NCBI RefSeq assembly: GCF_008042045.1
Contig: NZ_RDBP01000012.1
Coordinates: 2,723,919 to 2,759,840 of the forward strand
DNA from: Streptomyces sp. T39
GTDB taxonomy: Bacteria > Actinomycetota > Actinomycetes > Streptomycetales > Streptomycetaceae
Direction of reading: 5' to 3'
DNA: 35,922 nt
The notes under the pieces are model-generated. The model was not told where the DNA came from, did not search any database, and saw only the letters and a program-made list of their open reading frames with translations. The number at the start of each line of letters is the position of its first letter. The stretch's first letter is position 1. This document shows positions 25,809-33,583 of this stretch, piece after piece. The position numbers and the translations under genes are program-made.

Positions 25809-26972
25809 ATGGCCTACCTCGACCACGCCGCGACGACTCCGATGCTTCCGGAGGCGATCGAGGCGATGACCGCCCAGCTCGCCGTCACCGGCAACGCGTC
25901 CGCACTGCACGCCGCCGGCCGCCGGGCCCGCCGTACCGTCGAGGAGTCCCGCGAAACCCTCGCCGAAGCCCTCGGCGCCCGCCCCAGCGAAGTCGTCTTC
26001 ACCTCGGGCGGCACCGAGGCGGACAATCTCGCCGTCAAGGGCCTGTACTGGGCCCGCCGCGACGCCGACCCCGCCAGGACACGCGTCCTGGCCAGCCCCG
26101 TCGAGCACCACGCCGTGCTGGACGCCGTGGACTGGCTCGCCGAGCACGAGGGCGCGACCGTCGAGTACCTGCCGGTCGACACCCACGGGCGGGTCCACCC
26201 CGACACCCTGCGCGAGGCCATCGCCCGCAACCCCGACGACGTCGCCCTGGCCACCGTCATGTGGGCCAACAACGAGATCGGCACCGTCTTCCCGGTCGCC
26301 GGACTCGCCTCGGTGGCGAAGGAGTTCGACGTCCCCCTGCACGCCGATGCCGTACAGGCCTTCGGTCAGCTCGACGTCGACTTCGCCGCCTCCGGGCTCG
26401 CCGCGATGACCGTCTCCGGCCACAAGATCGGCGGCCCGTACGGCATCGGCGCCCTGCTCCTGGGCCGCGAGTACAGCCCCGTCCCCGTGCTCCACGGCGG
26501 CGGCCAGGAACGCCATGTGCGCTCCGGCACCCTCGACGTGCCGGCCGTCGCCGCGTTCGCCGTCGCCGGGCACCTCGCCGCCGAGCGCCGCGAGGAGTTC
26601 GCCCGCGACATCGGCGCGCTGCGCGACAGCCTGGTCAGCGCCGTGCGCGAGGCCGTCCCCGACGCGATCCTCGGCGGCGACCCGGTCGACCGCCTGCCCG
26701 CCAACGCGCACTTCACGTTCCCCGGCTGCGAGGGCGACTCGCTGCTCCTGCTCCTCGACGCCCAGGGCATCGAGTGCTCCACCGGATCCGCCTGCACCGC
26801 CGGCGTCGCCCAGCCCAGCCACGTCCTCCTCGCCACCGGCACCGCCCCCGACCTCGCCCGCGGCACCCTGCGCTTCAGCCTCGGCCACACCTCCACCAAG
26901 GCGGACGTCGACGCGGTCGCCCAGGCCATCGGCCCCGCGGTCGAGCGGGCGCGGACGGCGGGGCTGACCTAG
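25809..26972 (+). CDS. Cysteine desulfurase (IscS/NifS-type class V aminotransferase)
   Basis: The 387-residue PLP enzyme takes sulfur from L-cysteine as a persulfide. It opens with [11 protein letters not shown]. It has [15 protein letters not shown] (PLP phosphate loop), the Schiff-base lysine Lys206 in [11 protein letters not shown], and the catalytic loop [11 protein letters not shown] with Cys329, corresponding to Cys328 of E. coli IscS (also Cys323). The short flexible loop and the GSACTAG motif place it in the IscS group rather than the SufS group. Its likely partner is MnmA, encoded 6.6 kb downstream at 33584, which needs persulfide sulfur for tRNA thiolation. In many Streptomyces these genes are close neighbours (from memory), so the intervening block may be an insertion. 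Confidence 0.95.
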   Translation: MAYLDHAATTPMLPEAIEAMTAQLAVTGNASALHAAGRRARRTVEESRETLAEALGARPSEVVFTSGGTEADNLAVKGLYWARRDADPARTRVLASPVEHHAVLDAVDWLAEHEGATVEYLPVDTHGRVHPDTLREAIARNPDDVALATVMWANNEIGTVFPVAGLASVAKEFDVPLHADAVQAFGQLDVDFAASGLAAMTVSGHKIGGPYGIGALLLGREYSPVPVLHGGGQERHVRSGTLDVPAVAAFAVAGHLAAERREEFARDIGALRDSLVSAVREAVPDAILGGDPVDRLPANAHFTFPGCEGDSLLLLLDAQGIECSTGSACTAGVAQPSHVLLATGTAPDLARGTLRFSLGHTSTKADVDAVAQAIGPAVERARTAGLT

Positions 26973-27255
26973 CGCGGCCGGGCGCGGCCAGTCCTGCGCC
27001 TGGTTGTGCGCGGGCGTGCGCCGGGCCGGTCTCGGCCGCCTTCCGCCTGCTTCTCGGACACCTATCCGGAATGCTCCTCCGGATGGGCGGTCCCTCCCGC
27101 ACGATGCGCATCAGGAAGGCCGCGACGCGGCTGCGTGTGCTGGGGGAGAGCATGGGGGAAAGTGTCATGCGCATGACCAGGTTGTCGTGTCACATGCTCC
27201 CCGCCTGCCGCGCGGTCCGGGGCCTTGGACACCGAACCGACCGGGAGTATCCGAG
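26973..27255. promoter_or_regulatory. Upstream region of the lectin gene with two ATGCGCAT palindromes
   Basis: The 283 bases contain GATGCGCATC (27103-27112) and the 14-bp perfect palindrome GTCATGCGCATGAC (27164-27177). They share the core ATGCGCAT, with centres 63 bases apart. The start codon is 78 bases downstream of the second copy. No clear -35/-10 pair was found. Confidence 0.55.
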
Positions 27256-28326
27256 ATGACACCGCCCAAGCGCTCGTACCTGCTCAGAACGCTCACGGCG
27301 TTCGCGGCCGCGTTCGCCGTCGCACTCCTGCCCGCCGCACCCGCGGCGGCCGAGGCGGCGGACAGCCGGGGCACGTCCTTGACCGGACTGAGCGGACTGA
27401 CGCTCACCACGGCCAACGGCGGCCGCAACCTCGACGTGCAGAACGGGAACACCGGGGAGGGCGTCTTCCTCGTCACCAACTCCGCACCCGGCTACCACCA
27501 GCAGTGGACCGCCGACCTCCAGTCCAACGGCTCGTTCACCCTCGTCAACGACGCGACCGGCAAGTGCGCGGCGGTCGGCGTCCCGCTCCGCCAGCAGAAC
27601 TGCTCGGGCGTGTCGGCGCAGCGCTGGTACTTCCAGCCGGTGACCGGCGCCGCCGACACCTTCATGATCCGCAACGCCGGCACCCACAAGTGCCTCGACA
27701 TCGTGCTCGGCGCCCAGTACGACGACGCCTGGACGCAGACCTACACCTGCAACGGAAGCCGGGCCCAGCAGTGGCGCCTCCCTGCCTCGGCGTCCCCGGC
27801 CGCCTTCGACGCCGCCGTGGACTTCGCCTCGATCCGGTGCCAGCAGGACGCCTCGACCTGCACCTGGCGCAAGGGCGTTCAGGCGCCCGCCGTGCCGCTG
27901 CCGAAGCAGTGCGTCTCCCCGGTCTGGTACAACGGCACGGCCCAGCCCGTGCAGTGGACCTTCTCGCTCTCCACCACCAGCGGCTGGACGAGCACGCTCG
28001 GCATCCAGTTCACCGCCGAGCTCTCCGGAGGCGCGCCCGGAGCCCTGCAGACCCGTGTCAGCCAGACCATCTCCGGCAGCGTCTCGTACGACCTCAAGGA
28101 GACCCTGGGCAACAGCCTGGCCGTCTCCGTGCCGCCCGCCCACTACGGATGGGTGGCGCTCGCGGCGCTCGCCACCGAGGTGACCGGTGAGTGGACCTTC
28201 GACGCGGGCGGCTACCCGTGGAAGACCCAGGACACCGTGACCGTCCCGCTGACCAGTGACGCCCAGGGCGGCGCGAGCGTCTACCTCGCCCGGACCGGCA
28301 CCGAGTTCACCGGCTGCGCCGCCTGA
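27256..28326 (+). CDS. Secreted ricin-B lectin with C-terminal beta-rich domain
   Basis: A 356-residue exported protein. ATG 27256 has GGGAG eight bases upstream, then a signal peptide (RTLTAFAAAFAVALLPAAPAAAEA). Residues about 45-178 form a beta-trefoil lectin with the three QxW motifs HQQWTAD, AQRWYFQ and AQQWRLP, one per lobe, and Cys pairs in the beta and gamma lobes. Residues about 185-356 carry three cysteines (IRCQQDASTC, KQCVSP) and then long alternating Ser/Thr strands (WTFSLSTTSGWTSTLG, TRVSQTISGSVSYDLKE, SLAVSVPPAHYGWVAL, VTGEWTFD). That pattern recalls aerolysin/MTX-like beta-pore-forming proteins, but without a decisive motif. Carbohydrate-targeted toxin or glycan-binding protein are both possible. 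Confidence 0.8.
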   Translation: MTPPKRSYLLRTLTAFAAAFAVALLPAAPAAAEAADSRGTSLTGLSGLTLTTANGGRNLDVQNGNTGEGVFLVTNSAPGYHQQWTADLQSNGSFTLVNDATGKCAAVGVPLRQQNCSGVSAQRWYFQPVTGAADTFMIRNAGTHKCLDIVLGAQYDDAWTQTYTCNGSRAQQWRLPASASPAAFDAAVDFASIRCQQDASTCTWRKGVQAPAVPLPKQCVSPVWYNGTAQPVQWTFSLSTTSGWTSTLGIQFTAELSGGAPGALQTRVSQTISGSVSYDLKETLGNSLAVSVPPAHYGWVALAALATEVTGEWTFDAGGYPWKTQDTVTVPLTSDAQGGASVYLARTGTEFTGCAA

Positions 28327-28714
28327 CGGATCGGGGCTGCGCACGGAGGGCGCGCACATCCGCGGGGTGGGCGCGCCCTTCGACCGCGGGTCGCAGCCGC
28401 GCGCGTGCGCGGCCGCCCGGAACGGCGCGACGCCGGACACGACGGCCCGCCGCCGTAGACCCTCGGGCCGCCCCGGACTCAGCCGTACGCCGGCCACACG
28501 CCCGGCACGTCCCCGCCCTCCCCCTTCTCCTTCGCCGTACGGCTGTTCCGCGTCTCGCGCACCGCCCTCACGTCCTTCCCGTCCCCGAGTACGCCGGCCG
28601 GCGCACGGCGTGGGTCACGCCGTGCGCCGGGGCAGTGTTCAACGGGGGCCGCGGCAGCCGGGACACGTCGTCGCATCCGTACACCGGCCGTACAGGTGCG
28701 GAGGACGGCGGCGC
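28327..28714. other. Intergenic region between convergent lectin and MerR genes
   Basis: The 388 bases hold a hairpin GGGCGCGC/GCGCGCCC shortly after the lectin stop and a strong 15-bp hairpin at 28598-28630 on the MerR side. The frames present are Arg/Pro-rich on both strands and show no start with ribosome binding site, so I see no gene. Confidence 0.55.
28598..28630. terminator. Perfect 15-bp hairpin terminator
   Basis: CCGGCGCACGGCGTG (28598-28612) pairs exactly with 28616-28630 around the loop GGT. It lies 85 bases beyond the stop of the minus-strand MerR fusion gene and would end that operon; it can also stop read-through from the lectin side. Confidence 0.85.
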
Positions 28715-29797
28715 TCAGTCCGCCAAACGGACCGGCATCAGCAGCGAGTAGGTGCCCTCGTCGTCGGGGCGGCGGATCACCACGGGGGCCGTCGGCGCGC
28801 CGAGTTCCAGGACGAGCCGGTCCCGGGCGCCGGCGGCGAGGGCGTCCAGCAGATAGGCGCGGTTCACGCCGACGCGGTGCTCGTCCTCGTCACCATCGCC
28901 GCGGACCGCCACCCTCCCGCCGTCCACGGCGATCACGCTCACCTCGTAGGAGACTCCCCTCCGCTCGGAGTCCTCGTGGTCGCGCACCGGCCCGGACCGC
29001 AGGGCCTCGCCGAAGGCGGCGACGTCCACGACGGCGGTGCGGCCGGCCGGGAGCTGGACGAGACGCCGGTAGTCGGGGAACTCGTGCTCCAGGCGCTGCC
29101 CGCCCGCCTGGCCGCCGTCGGTCTCCAGCGTCACGCGGTCCCCGTCCAGGCTGAGCCGGGCGGTCTCCTCGCCGCCGAGCAGCGCCCGCATCGCGTCGAC
29201 CAGCGGCGCGCCGACGAGAGCCTGCACCCGGTCGCCGCCGTGGCCCTCGGTGCCCGCCTCGCCGACGGCCAGCCGGTAGCGGTCGGTGGCCACGACCCGC
29301 AGCGCGTCGCCCTCGATGTCGAGGAGCACCCCGCCGAGCACGGGCAGTTCGGGATCGGCGCCCACCGCGAAACGGACCGCGTCCAGGGCGGCGGCCAGGC
29401 GGCCGGCGGGGACGGTGACACGGACGGGGGCGGACGTGCCGAGCGAGGTCATGGGGTTCTCCCTGTCGTCGAGCTGCTCTCGGATCGTGGAGAACTCGGT
29501 GCGGGCGTCGGACAGCCCTTGTTCGAGCCGGCGCAGGTGCGCGTCGAGCAGCCCGCGCACCAGCTCCGTGTCCGCGCCGGACCACCCGGCCAGCACCAGC
29601 CGGATGTCCGCCAGCGGCATCTGGGCCCGGCGCAGCCGGGTCAGCACTTTCGCCTCGTCGAGCTGCCCGGGCTCGTACCAGCGGTAGCCGCTCAGCGGAT
29701 CCACCCAGGCGGGCACGAGGACACCGGCCCGGTCGTAGAACCGCAGCGCGCTCGCGCTCAGTCCGCTGTCCCTGGCCATCTCCCCGATACTGCGCAT
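28715..29797 (-). CDS. MerR-type DNA-binding domain fused to DNA polymerase III beta-clamp domains II and III
   Basis: A 360-residue fusion. ATG 29797 has GGAG six bases upstream; ATG 29815 is an in-frame alternative. Residues 1-70 are a MerR winged helix (SIGEMARDSGLSASALRFYDRAGVLVP, GYRWYEPGQLDEAKVLTRLRRAQMPLADI), and 70-115 a dimerisation helix. From about 125 the sequence turns into DnaN domain II: VPAGRLAAALDAVRFAVG, LPVLGGVLLDIEGDALRV, ATDRYRLAVGEA, and EFPDYRRLVQLP. Domain III follows, including NRAYLLDALAA and the terminal GTYSLLMPVRLAD, nearly the same as the end of actinobacterial DnaN. Clamp domain I is replaced by the MerR part. It is last in a set with a radical SAM enzyme and its probable precursor. 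Effector and target are unknown. Confidence 0.88.
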   Translation of the reverse strand: MRSIGEMARDSGLSASALRFYDRAGVLVPAWVDPLSGYRWYEPGQLDEAKVLTRLRRAQMPLADIRLVLAGWSGADTELVRGLLDAHLRRLEQGLSDARTEFSTIREQLDDRENPMTSLGTSAPVRVTVPAGRLAAALDAVRFAVGADPELPVLGGVLLDIEGDALRVVATDRYRLAVGEAGTEGHGGDRVQALVGAPLVDAMRALLGGEETARLSLDGDRVTLETDGGQAGGQRLEHEFPDYRRLVQLPAGRTAVVDVAAFGEALRSGPVRDHEDSERRGVSYEVSVIAVDGGRVAVRGDGDEDEHRVGVNRAYLLDALAAGARDRLVLELGAPTAPVVIRRPDDEGTYSLLMPVRLAD

Positions 29798-29848
29798 CTC
29801 GCTCTCCACACCCATGACCCTGGGCCCTGCACCATGTCGAGGGTCAAC

Positions 29849-30424
29849 CTACGGGGCGCCTCCCAGGCCCACCCGCACCCGCCGCGGATGCGTCAGCGCC
29901 GCTCGGACGATCCGTTCGAGCACTCGTCCGTCCACGTCGACCGGAAGCAGCGACCGGTGGCGCGCACCCGCCGGTGACGTCCGGAGGTGGGCCACCACCA
30001 GCCGCCCGCCGCGGACCGCCGCCGCGAGTCCCTCCGCGTGCCGGACGGGGTCGACGGCCACGCGCAGGACGCGCGGGCCGGGGCCCGAGGCGGCGGGGTC
30101 CGTGGCCCGCTCCGTGACCGTGATGCCGACGTAGCCGTTGCCGGAGCTGTGGACGAACAGCGTCAGCGCCTTCTCCAGGGCCGTCCCCGGCATGCGGTCT
30201 CCCCGGACGATCGCCGCCGACCGCGGCAGACCGTCCAGGTCGAGGTACAGGAACGGCAGGGGCGCCTGCCCTTCGTCCGCGTCCGGCATGGTCTCCAGGG
30301 TCACGGCGACCAGCGGTGCCGCGTCGTGGAACGGCGGGTCGGGCACGGGGGAGCGAGGACCGTCCGCCGCCGTGACGGTCACCTCGAAGGGATCGCGGGG
30401 CGGGCCGCCCCTCCCGCCGTCCAT
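29849..30424 (-). CDS. Unrecognised 191-residue protein between the radical SAM and MerR genes
   Basis: I do not recognise this family. ATG 30424 lies six bases after the radical SAM stop codon, with AGGGG directly abutting the start, so translation probably depends on coupling. The protein has no signal peptide, membrane segment or cysteine. It shows alternating hydrophobic strands (LVAVTLETM, PLPFLYLDLDG, GYVGITVTE, RVLRVAVDPVRHAEGLAAAVRGGRLVVAHL, LERIVRAAL) suggesting an alpha/beta fold, and a Gly/Pro-rich start. It is too long and differently arranged for the usual RiPP recognition element. The tight spacing indicates a role with the radical SAM enzyme. Confidence 0.7.
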   Translation of the reverse strand: MDGGRGGPPRDPFEVTVTAADGPRSPVPDPPFHDAAPLVAVTLETMPDADEGQAPLPFLYLDLDGLPRSAAIVRGDRMPGTALEKALTLFVHSSGNGYVGITVTERATDPAASGPGPRVLRVAVDPVRHAEGLAAAVRGGRLVVAHLRTSPAGARHRSLLPVDVDGRVLERIVRAALTHPRRVRVGLGGAP

Positions 30425-30430
30425 CCCCTG

Positions 30431-31606
30431 TCAGGCGACGGGATCGACGGCGGGTGCCGACGCCGCCCTGATCCGTCCGTCGGGGTCGACGACGTCGCTG
30501 CTCCGCAGCCGGTGCTCGATGTGCTCCAGCACGGCGCGCTCGACGTCGCAGACGGCGATGCCGTCGACGACCGTGTGCACGTTGTCGCGGTTGCTCGCGA
30601 TGGGTGCGCCGGAACATGCGCCGAAGTACTTGCAGTTCAGGCAGTTCGCGGCCATCCGGGTCTCCGCGGCGACGGCCGATGCCTCGAAGCGCGAACCCGA
30701 GAGCAGCTCACCGATCGGGGTGGTGAAGATGTTGCCCAGACAGGCTTCGGGGTCCTCGTAGGGGTCTCCGTAGGCGTAGACGTCGCCGGGCGTGTCCACG
30801 ACCATGACCGACATCCACTCGCGCTGGTTGAAGTACACGCGCGGGGCGTCGGGGTTGAGGTGGCGCAGCACGATCTGGAAGTGGCTGTCCAGCGGGGAGA
30901 CCTGCACCGGGGTGTCGCTCTCCAGCCAGAGATCGGCCATCTCGCTGAGCGCGGAGACGATCTCCGGGACGGTGATGTCGTACGCCAGGTGCTGGTCGTC
31001 GTAGGCGCCGTCGAAGAGGGGGAGCACCCGGAAACCGATGCCCGCCTTCTCGTAGAAGGCGAAGGTGTCCTTCACCCTGCGCAGGTTCCGCCGGGTGAGC
31101 ACGGTGATGCAGCCGAACTGCACCCCTTCGGAGCGCAGCCGCTCCATGTTGGCGACGACCCTGCTCTGCTGGTCCCGGCCGGCGATGTTCACGCGGAGTC
31201 CGCTGAAGAGGTCGACGGAGACGCCGACATGGTCGAATCCGTCCCTCAGGAGTCTGATCCGCTCGTCGTCGAGGACGGTGAGGTTCGTCTGGACGAAATT
31301 GCTCACCGTCAGCGCGTCACCGAAGATTTCACGCTGGTCGTCCAGGCTCCGCCAATAGTATTCCGGTTCGATCATGAGCGGTTCGCCGCCGTGCCAGACG
31401 ATGTGGAGGTGCGTGCGCGCGCCGTCCTCCCGGTCTCTTTCCACGTAGTAGTCGCGCATGTGCACGTACATGGAACGCAGTTGTTCCCGGCTCATCCGTT
31501 CGCGCTGTCCGAGGTCGGCGAACTCGTAGCAGTAGGAGCATCGCAGATTGCAGAACTTGGATATCTTGACGACGAATTGGACCTGTCTCTTCGTTTCCCT
31601 CGCCAC
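30431..31606 (-). CDS. Radical SAM/SPASM peptide-modifying enzyme
   Basis: A 391-residue enzyme. GTG 31606 is chosen because GGAGG lies seven bases upstream; the frame also opens at GTG 31624. The AdoMet cluster motif is Cys19-x3-Cys23-x2-Cys26 in SKFCNLRCSYCYEF, followed by the HIVWHGGEPLM GGE motif and the VGVSVDLFSG region of the TIM barrel. The C-terminal SPASM-type domain has Cys289 (EACLGNIF), Cys322-x2-Cys325-x5-Cys331 (CLNCKYFGAC) and Cys353 (VCDVE), ligands for auxiliary clusters. This layout is that of RiPP maturases that crosslink or epimerise peptide side chains. The likely substrate is the small protein encoded upstream at 31730-32098. It is not a standard FxsB by sequence around the first cluster. 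The exact subfamily is unresolved. Confidence 0.9.
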   Translation of the reverse strand: MARETKRQVQFVVKISKFCNLRCSYCYEFADLGQRERMSREQLRSMYVHMRDYYVERDREDGARTHLHIVWHGGEPLMIEPEYYWRSLDDQREIFGDALTVSNFVQTNLTVLDDERIRLLRDGFDHVGVSVDLFSGLRVNIAGRDQQSRVVANMERLRSEGVQFGCITVLTRRNLRRVKDTFAFYEKAGIGFRVLPLFDGAYDDQHLAYDITVPEIVSALSEMADLWLESDTPVQVSPLDSHFQIVLRHLNPDAPRVYFNQREWMSVMVVDTPGDVYAYGDPYEDPEACLGNIFTTPIGELLSGSRFEASAVAAETRMAANCLNCKYFGACSGAPIASNRDNVHTVVDGIAVCDVERAVLEHIEHRLRSSDVVDPDGRIRAASAPAVDPVA

Positions 31607-31699
31607 TCGCCGGCCTCCTCGCACATAGGGATGTCAGGGACGCGGATCACCGGATGCGGCCGGCGGACGCGGTCCGCACCCGGTTCGGAGCCTGGTGAA

Positions 31700-31726
31700 C
31701 ACCGCCGGCACGGGCACCGGCGGGTG
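31700..31726 (-). terminator. Hairpin between the precursor and radical SAM genes
   Basis: CACCGCCGG (31700-31708) pairs with CCGGCGGGTG (31717-31726), with one bulged base and an eight-base loop. On the minus strand it follows the precursor stop by three bases. It probably reduces read-through, so more precursor than enzyme is made. Confidence 0.6.
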
Positions 31727-31729
31727 AGA

Positions 31730-32098
31730 TCAGGACAGGTCGTCGAGGATCCGGCTCAGCGGCGCGTCGGCGGCCGTCCTCCCGGACTCGGCGGGGGTGA
31801 AGCCCTGGAGGTACGGCTGGACCCGCTGCAGGTAGGGGTTGATCACCTCGTTGTAGACCCTGTTGTAGATCTCGTTGAACTGCGAGTACAGGCCGTCGGC
31901 GGAGAGCGCCTCCTGGTCCGCCTCCGCCGACTGGGCGGCGAGCGTCGCCCGTGCCGAGTCGGAGACGGCGACCGTCTGCGCGGGCTGAGCGGGCGCGGCG
32001 GCGGCCTGGGCGACACCGGCCGCGAGGGCCGGTGCGGCCAGTCCGGCGGCCAGGGTCGCCAGATAGGCGAGATAACGCTGGGGATCGACGGGTCTCAT
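31730..32098 (-). CDS. Putative exported precursor peptide of the radical SAM system
   Basis: A 122-residue protein. ATG 32098 has GGAGGAG just upstream. The N-terminus (RPVDPQRYLAYLATLAAGLA, then APALAAGVAQA) looks like a Sec signal peptide. Residues 30-68 are Ala/Gln/Ser-rich. Residues 71-100 contain six aromatic-x-polar triplets: YSQ (71), FNE (74), YNR (78), YNE (82), YLQ (89) and YLQ (96), then F100. Three-residue aromatic-x-polar units are what cyclophane-forming radical SAM enzymes act on (family knowledge). The end is SGRTAADAPLSRILDDLS, without an FxSxx motif. There is no cysteine. The same aromatic spacing also fits an amphipathic helix, so the precursor role is an inference from position, size and motif pattern. 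Confidence 0.68.
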   Translation of the reverse strand: MRPVDPQRYLAYLATLAAGLAAPALAAGVAQAAAAPAQPAQTVAVSDSARATLAAQSAEADQEALSADGLYSQFNEIYNRVYNEVINPYLQRVQPYLQGFTPAESGRTAADAPLSRILDDLS

Positions 32099-32700
32099 TG
32101 CTCCTCCATTTCCGGGAACGCGCCCCCCGGACATGAGGAATCGGACCGGCGCACGCGTCACGAGGAACGGGTGCGAGCACGACTCACTATCGCGGCGGTG
32201 CACGTACCTCATGAGCGGACAACCGAAGCGCGGACGCGAGAAGGCGGCCACCGCGGGGGAATCCCCGAGGCGAAATCCGACCGGCTCCGGCGCCTGGCGC
32301 TGCCGGTATTGAAGGCGTCACGGACCCGGCCGGTCAACAGGGTGATTCGCCTTCCGTCCGGCCGTGCGGGCGATGGCCTGATGAACGCGCCGGGATTCCG
32401 CGCGGGGAATCGGCTGTCCCGTCCCTTCCGGTCCCGCACCCGGGTGTGTACGGGAAACCCCAGTTGGCCGGGGTTCTCCGGGCGGCGGGGCCGGTCGTCG
32501 AGCCTGCCCGGCCGGGCCTCGCGGGCATCGACCCGGCGTCTGCACAGGAGCCTCTTCCGCCTCGCGTTCCTCAGGCGGATGCTCCTGTGGACGGTCATTT
32601 TGGCGAGAAGGCGTCTCAGGCCGGGTTCGCGTCCGCAGCGGCGCGGGACGACCCTGCGCCGGGCCGGGCGGCCTCGCCCCCTTCTGCGAGCCGTTCCCGA

Positions 32701-32725
32701 CCGGACCGGACCGGACCGGACCGGA
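32701..32725. repeat. Pentanucleotide tandem repeat (CCGGA)5
   Basis: Five exact copies of CCGGA follow a related CCGA. It lies in non-coding DNA about 95 bases beyond the amidase stop codon and could be a slippage-prone site. Confidence 0.85.
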
Positions 32726-32736
32726 CGTCCACGTCC

Positions 32737-32773
32737 CGCGGGTCCGTCCCGGGCGGCTCCGCAGGGACCCGCG
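32737..32773 (-). terminator. Hairpin terminator of the amidase gene
   Basis: CGCGGGTCC (32737-32745) pairs perfectly with GGACCCGCG (32765-32773) over a 19-base loop, 45 bases past the amidase stop. Confidence 0.6.
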
Positions 32774-32817
32774 CGCGGCCGGCCGGGCCACCGGACCGCC
32801 CCGCGCCCGGGCCTCCG

Positions 32818-33522
32818 TCAGGCCTTGCGCGCCTCCGCGGCCCGCTTCGCCTCGGGCAGCGCCTCCTCCACCAGCTTCATGTACCGGTCCCAGTCCCAGT
32901 GCGGGCCCGGATCCGTGTGGTCGGTGCCCGGGATCTCCACATGGCCGACGATGTGCTCGCGGTCCACCGGTATGTCGTGACGCGCGCAGATGTCGGCCGT
33001 CAGCCGCGCCGAACCGGCGTACATCGCGGCCGTGAGGTCCTTCGGCCGGTCCACGAACCCCTCGTGCTCGATGCCGATGCTGCGCTCGTTGTAGGAGCGG
33101 TTGCCGCAGTGGTAGGCGACGTCGTACTCGCGGATCATCTGCGCGACGTGACCGTCCTTGCGCACCACGTAGTGGGTCGCCGCCTTGTGCAGAGGGTCCC
33201 GGAAGACCTTCAGGGCCGTCGCGTAGCTGCCCTGCACGACGTGGATCACGACCCGGTCGATCTCGTAGTCGTCCGGCCGCCAGGCCAGCCGCCAGTTCGC
33301 GGCGTTCGCCGAGACCCACTGGGCTCCCGCGAAGTCGAGCTCGCCCTCCTTGCGCGGCGGACGCACCCAGGGCATGCCGCGCCACAGCCGCCGGATCTCC
33401 TCCTCGGCCCACAGCCCGCCGCCCACCACCGCTGCGCCGCCGCCGATCAGCACGGCCCGCCTGGTCATGTTCGGTTTCTGCGCGGGCTTCTTCCGGCTGC
33501 CGCGACCGCTCTCGCTCCCCAT
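32818..33522 (-). CDS. Exported N-acetylmuramoyl-L-alanine amidase (Amidase_2 family)
   Basis: A 234-residue hydrolase cleaving the amide bond between muramic acid and L-alanine in peptidoglycan. ATG 33522 is preferred; GTG 33531 is in frame. The N-terminus is basic and polar, followed by [18 protein letters not shown], a twin-arginine-like signal or membrane anchor without an obvious cleavage site. The catalytic domain runs from about 75: [10 protein letters not shown] with the first zinc His, [63 protein letters not shown] with the second His and the DPGP/WDW element. It is divergent from mnmA, with 61 bases between the start codons. Confidence 0.9.
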   Translation of the reverse strand: MGSESGRGSRKKPAQKPNMTRRAVLIGGGAAVVGGGLWAEEEIRRLWRGMPWVRPPRKEGELDFAGAQWVSANAANWRLAWRPDDYEIDRVVIHVVQGSYATALKVFRDPLHKAATHYVVRKDGHVAQMIREYDVAYHCGNRSYNERSIGIEHEGFVDRPKDLTAAMYAGSARLTADICARHDIPVDREHIVGHVEIPGTDHTDPGPHWDWDRYMKLVEEALPEAKRAAEARKA

Positions 33523-33568
33523 GCCGACCACAACGCATACTCACGAGCTTTCGGTTCCCCGGGACCCG

Positions 33569-33574
33569 TACCCT
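33569..33574 (+). promoter_or_regulatory. Candidate -10 box of mnmA
   Basis: TACCCT ends nine bases before ATG 33584 and there is no ribosome binding site, suggesting a leaderless or nearly leaderless mRNA. The 61-base divergent gap with the amidase gene leaves room only for closely spaced or overlapping promoters. Confidence 0.5.
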
Positions 33575-33583
33575 GGTACCGCT

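Larger units (their letters stand above)
32099..32817. other. Long non-coding stretch upstream of the precursor gene
   Basis: The 719 bases contain the promoter side of the minus-strand radical SAM set, five tandem CCGGA units (32701-32725) and a terminator for the amidase gene (32737-32773). A 129-codon Arg-rich frame (minus strand, 32209-32598) lacks a ribosome binding site and a recognisable domain. I see no supported gene and no transposase or integrase remnant. Composition is GC-rich, with a slightly less GC-rich part at 32150-32350. Confidence 0.5.

Noticed and set aside
27004..27255. Upstream in-frame extension of the lectin gene
   Set aside because: Would hide the signal peptide and cover the palindromes; ATG 27256 has a well-spaced ribosome binding site.
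31730..32098. FxSxx-type (FxsA) precursor identity
   Set aside because: The C-terminus is ILDDLS with no F-x-S-x-x motif, and the enzyme's first cluster motif differs from FxsB.
32209..32598. 129-codon Arg-rich frame on the minus strand upstream of the precursor gene
   Set aside because: No ribosome binding site, composition dominated by Arg/Pro, no domain; typical chance frame.
26973..32817. Integrated mobile element or genomic island with att sites
   Set aside because: No integrase, transposase, tRNA gene or flanking direct repeat was found; called only an accessory block.
29987..32980. Open frame of 997 codons on the plus strand
   Set aside because: It is antisense to four genes with clear domains or start sites, is rich in Gly/Val/Arg/Asp/His as antisense frames in high-GC DNA are, and has no recognisable domain.
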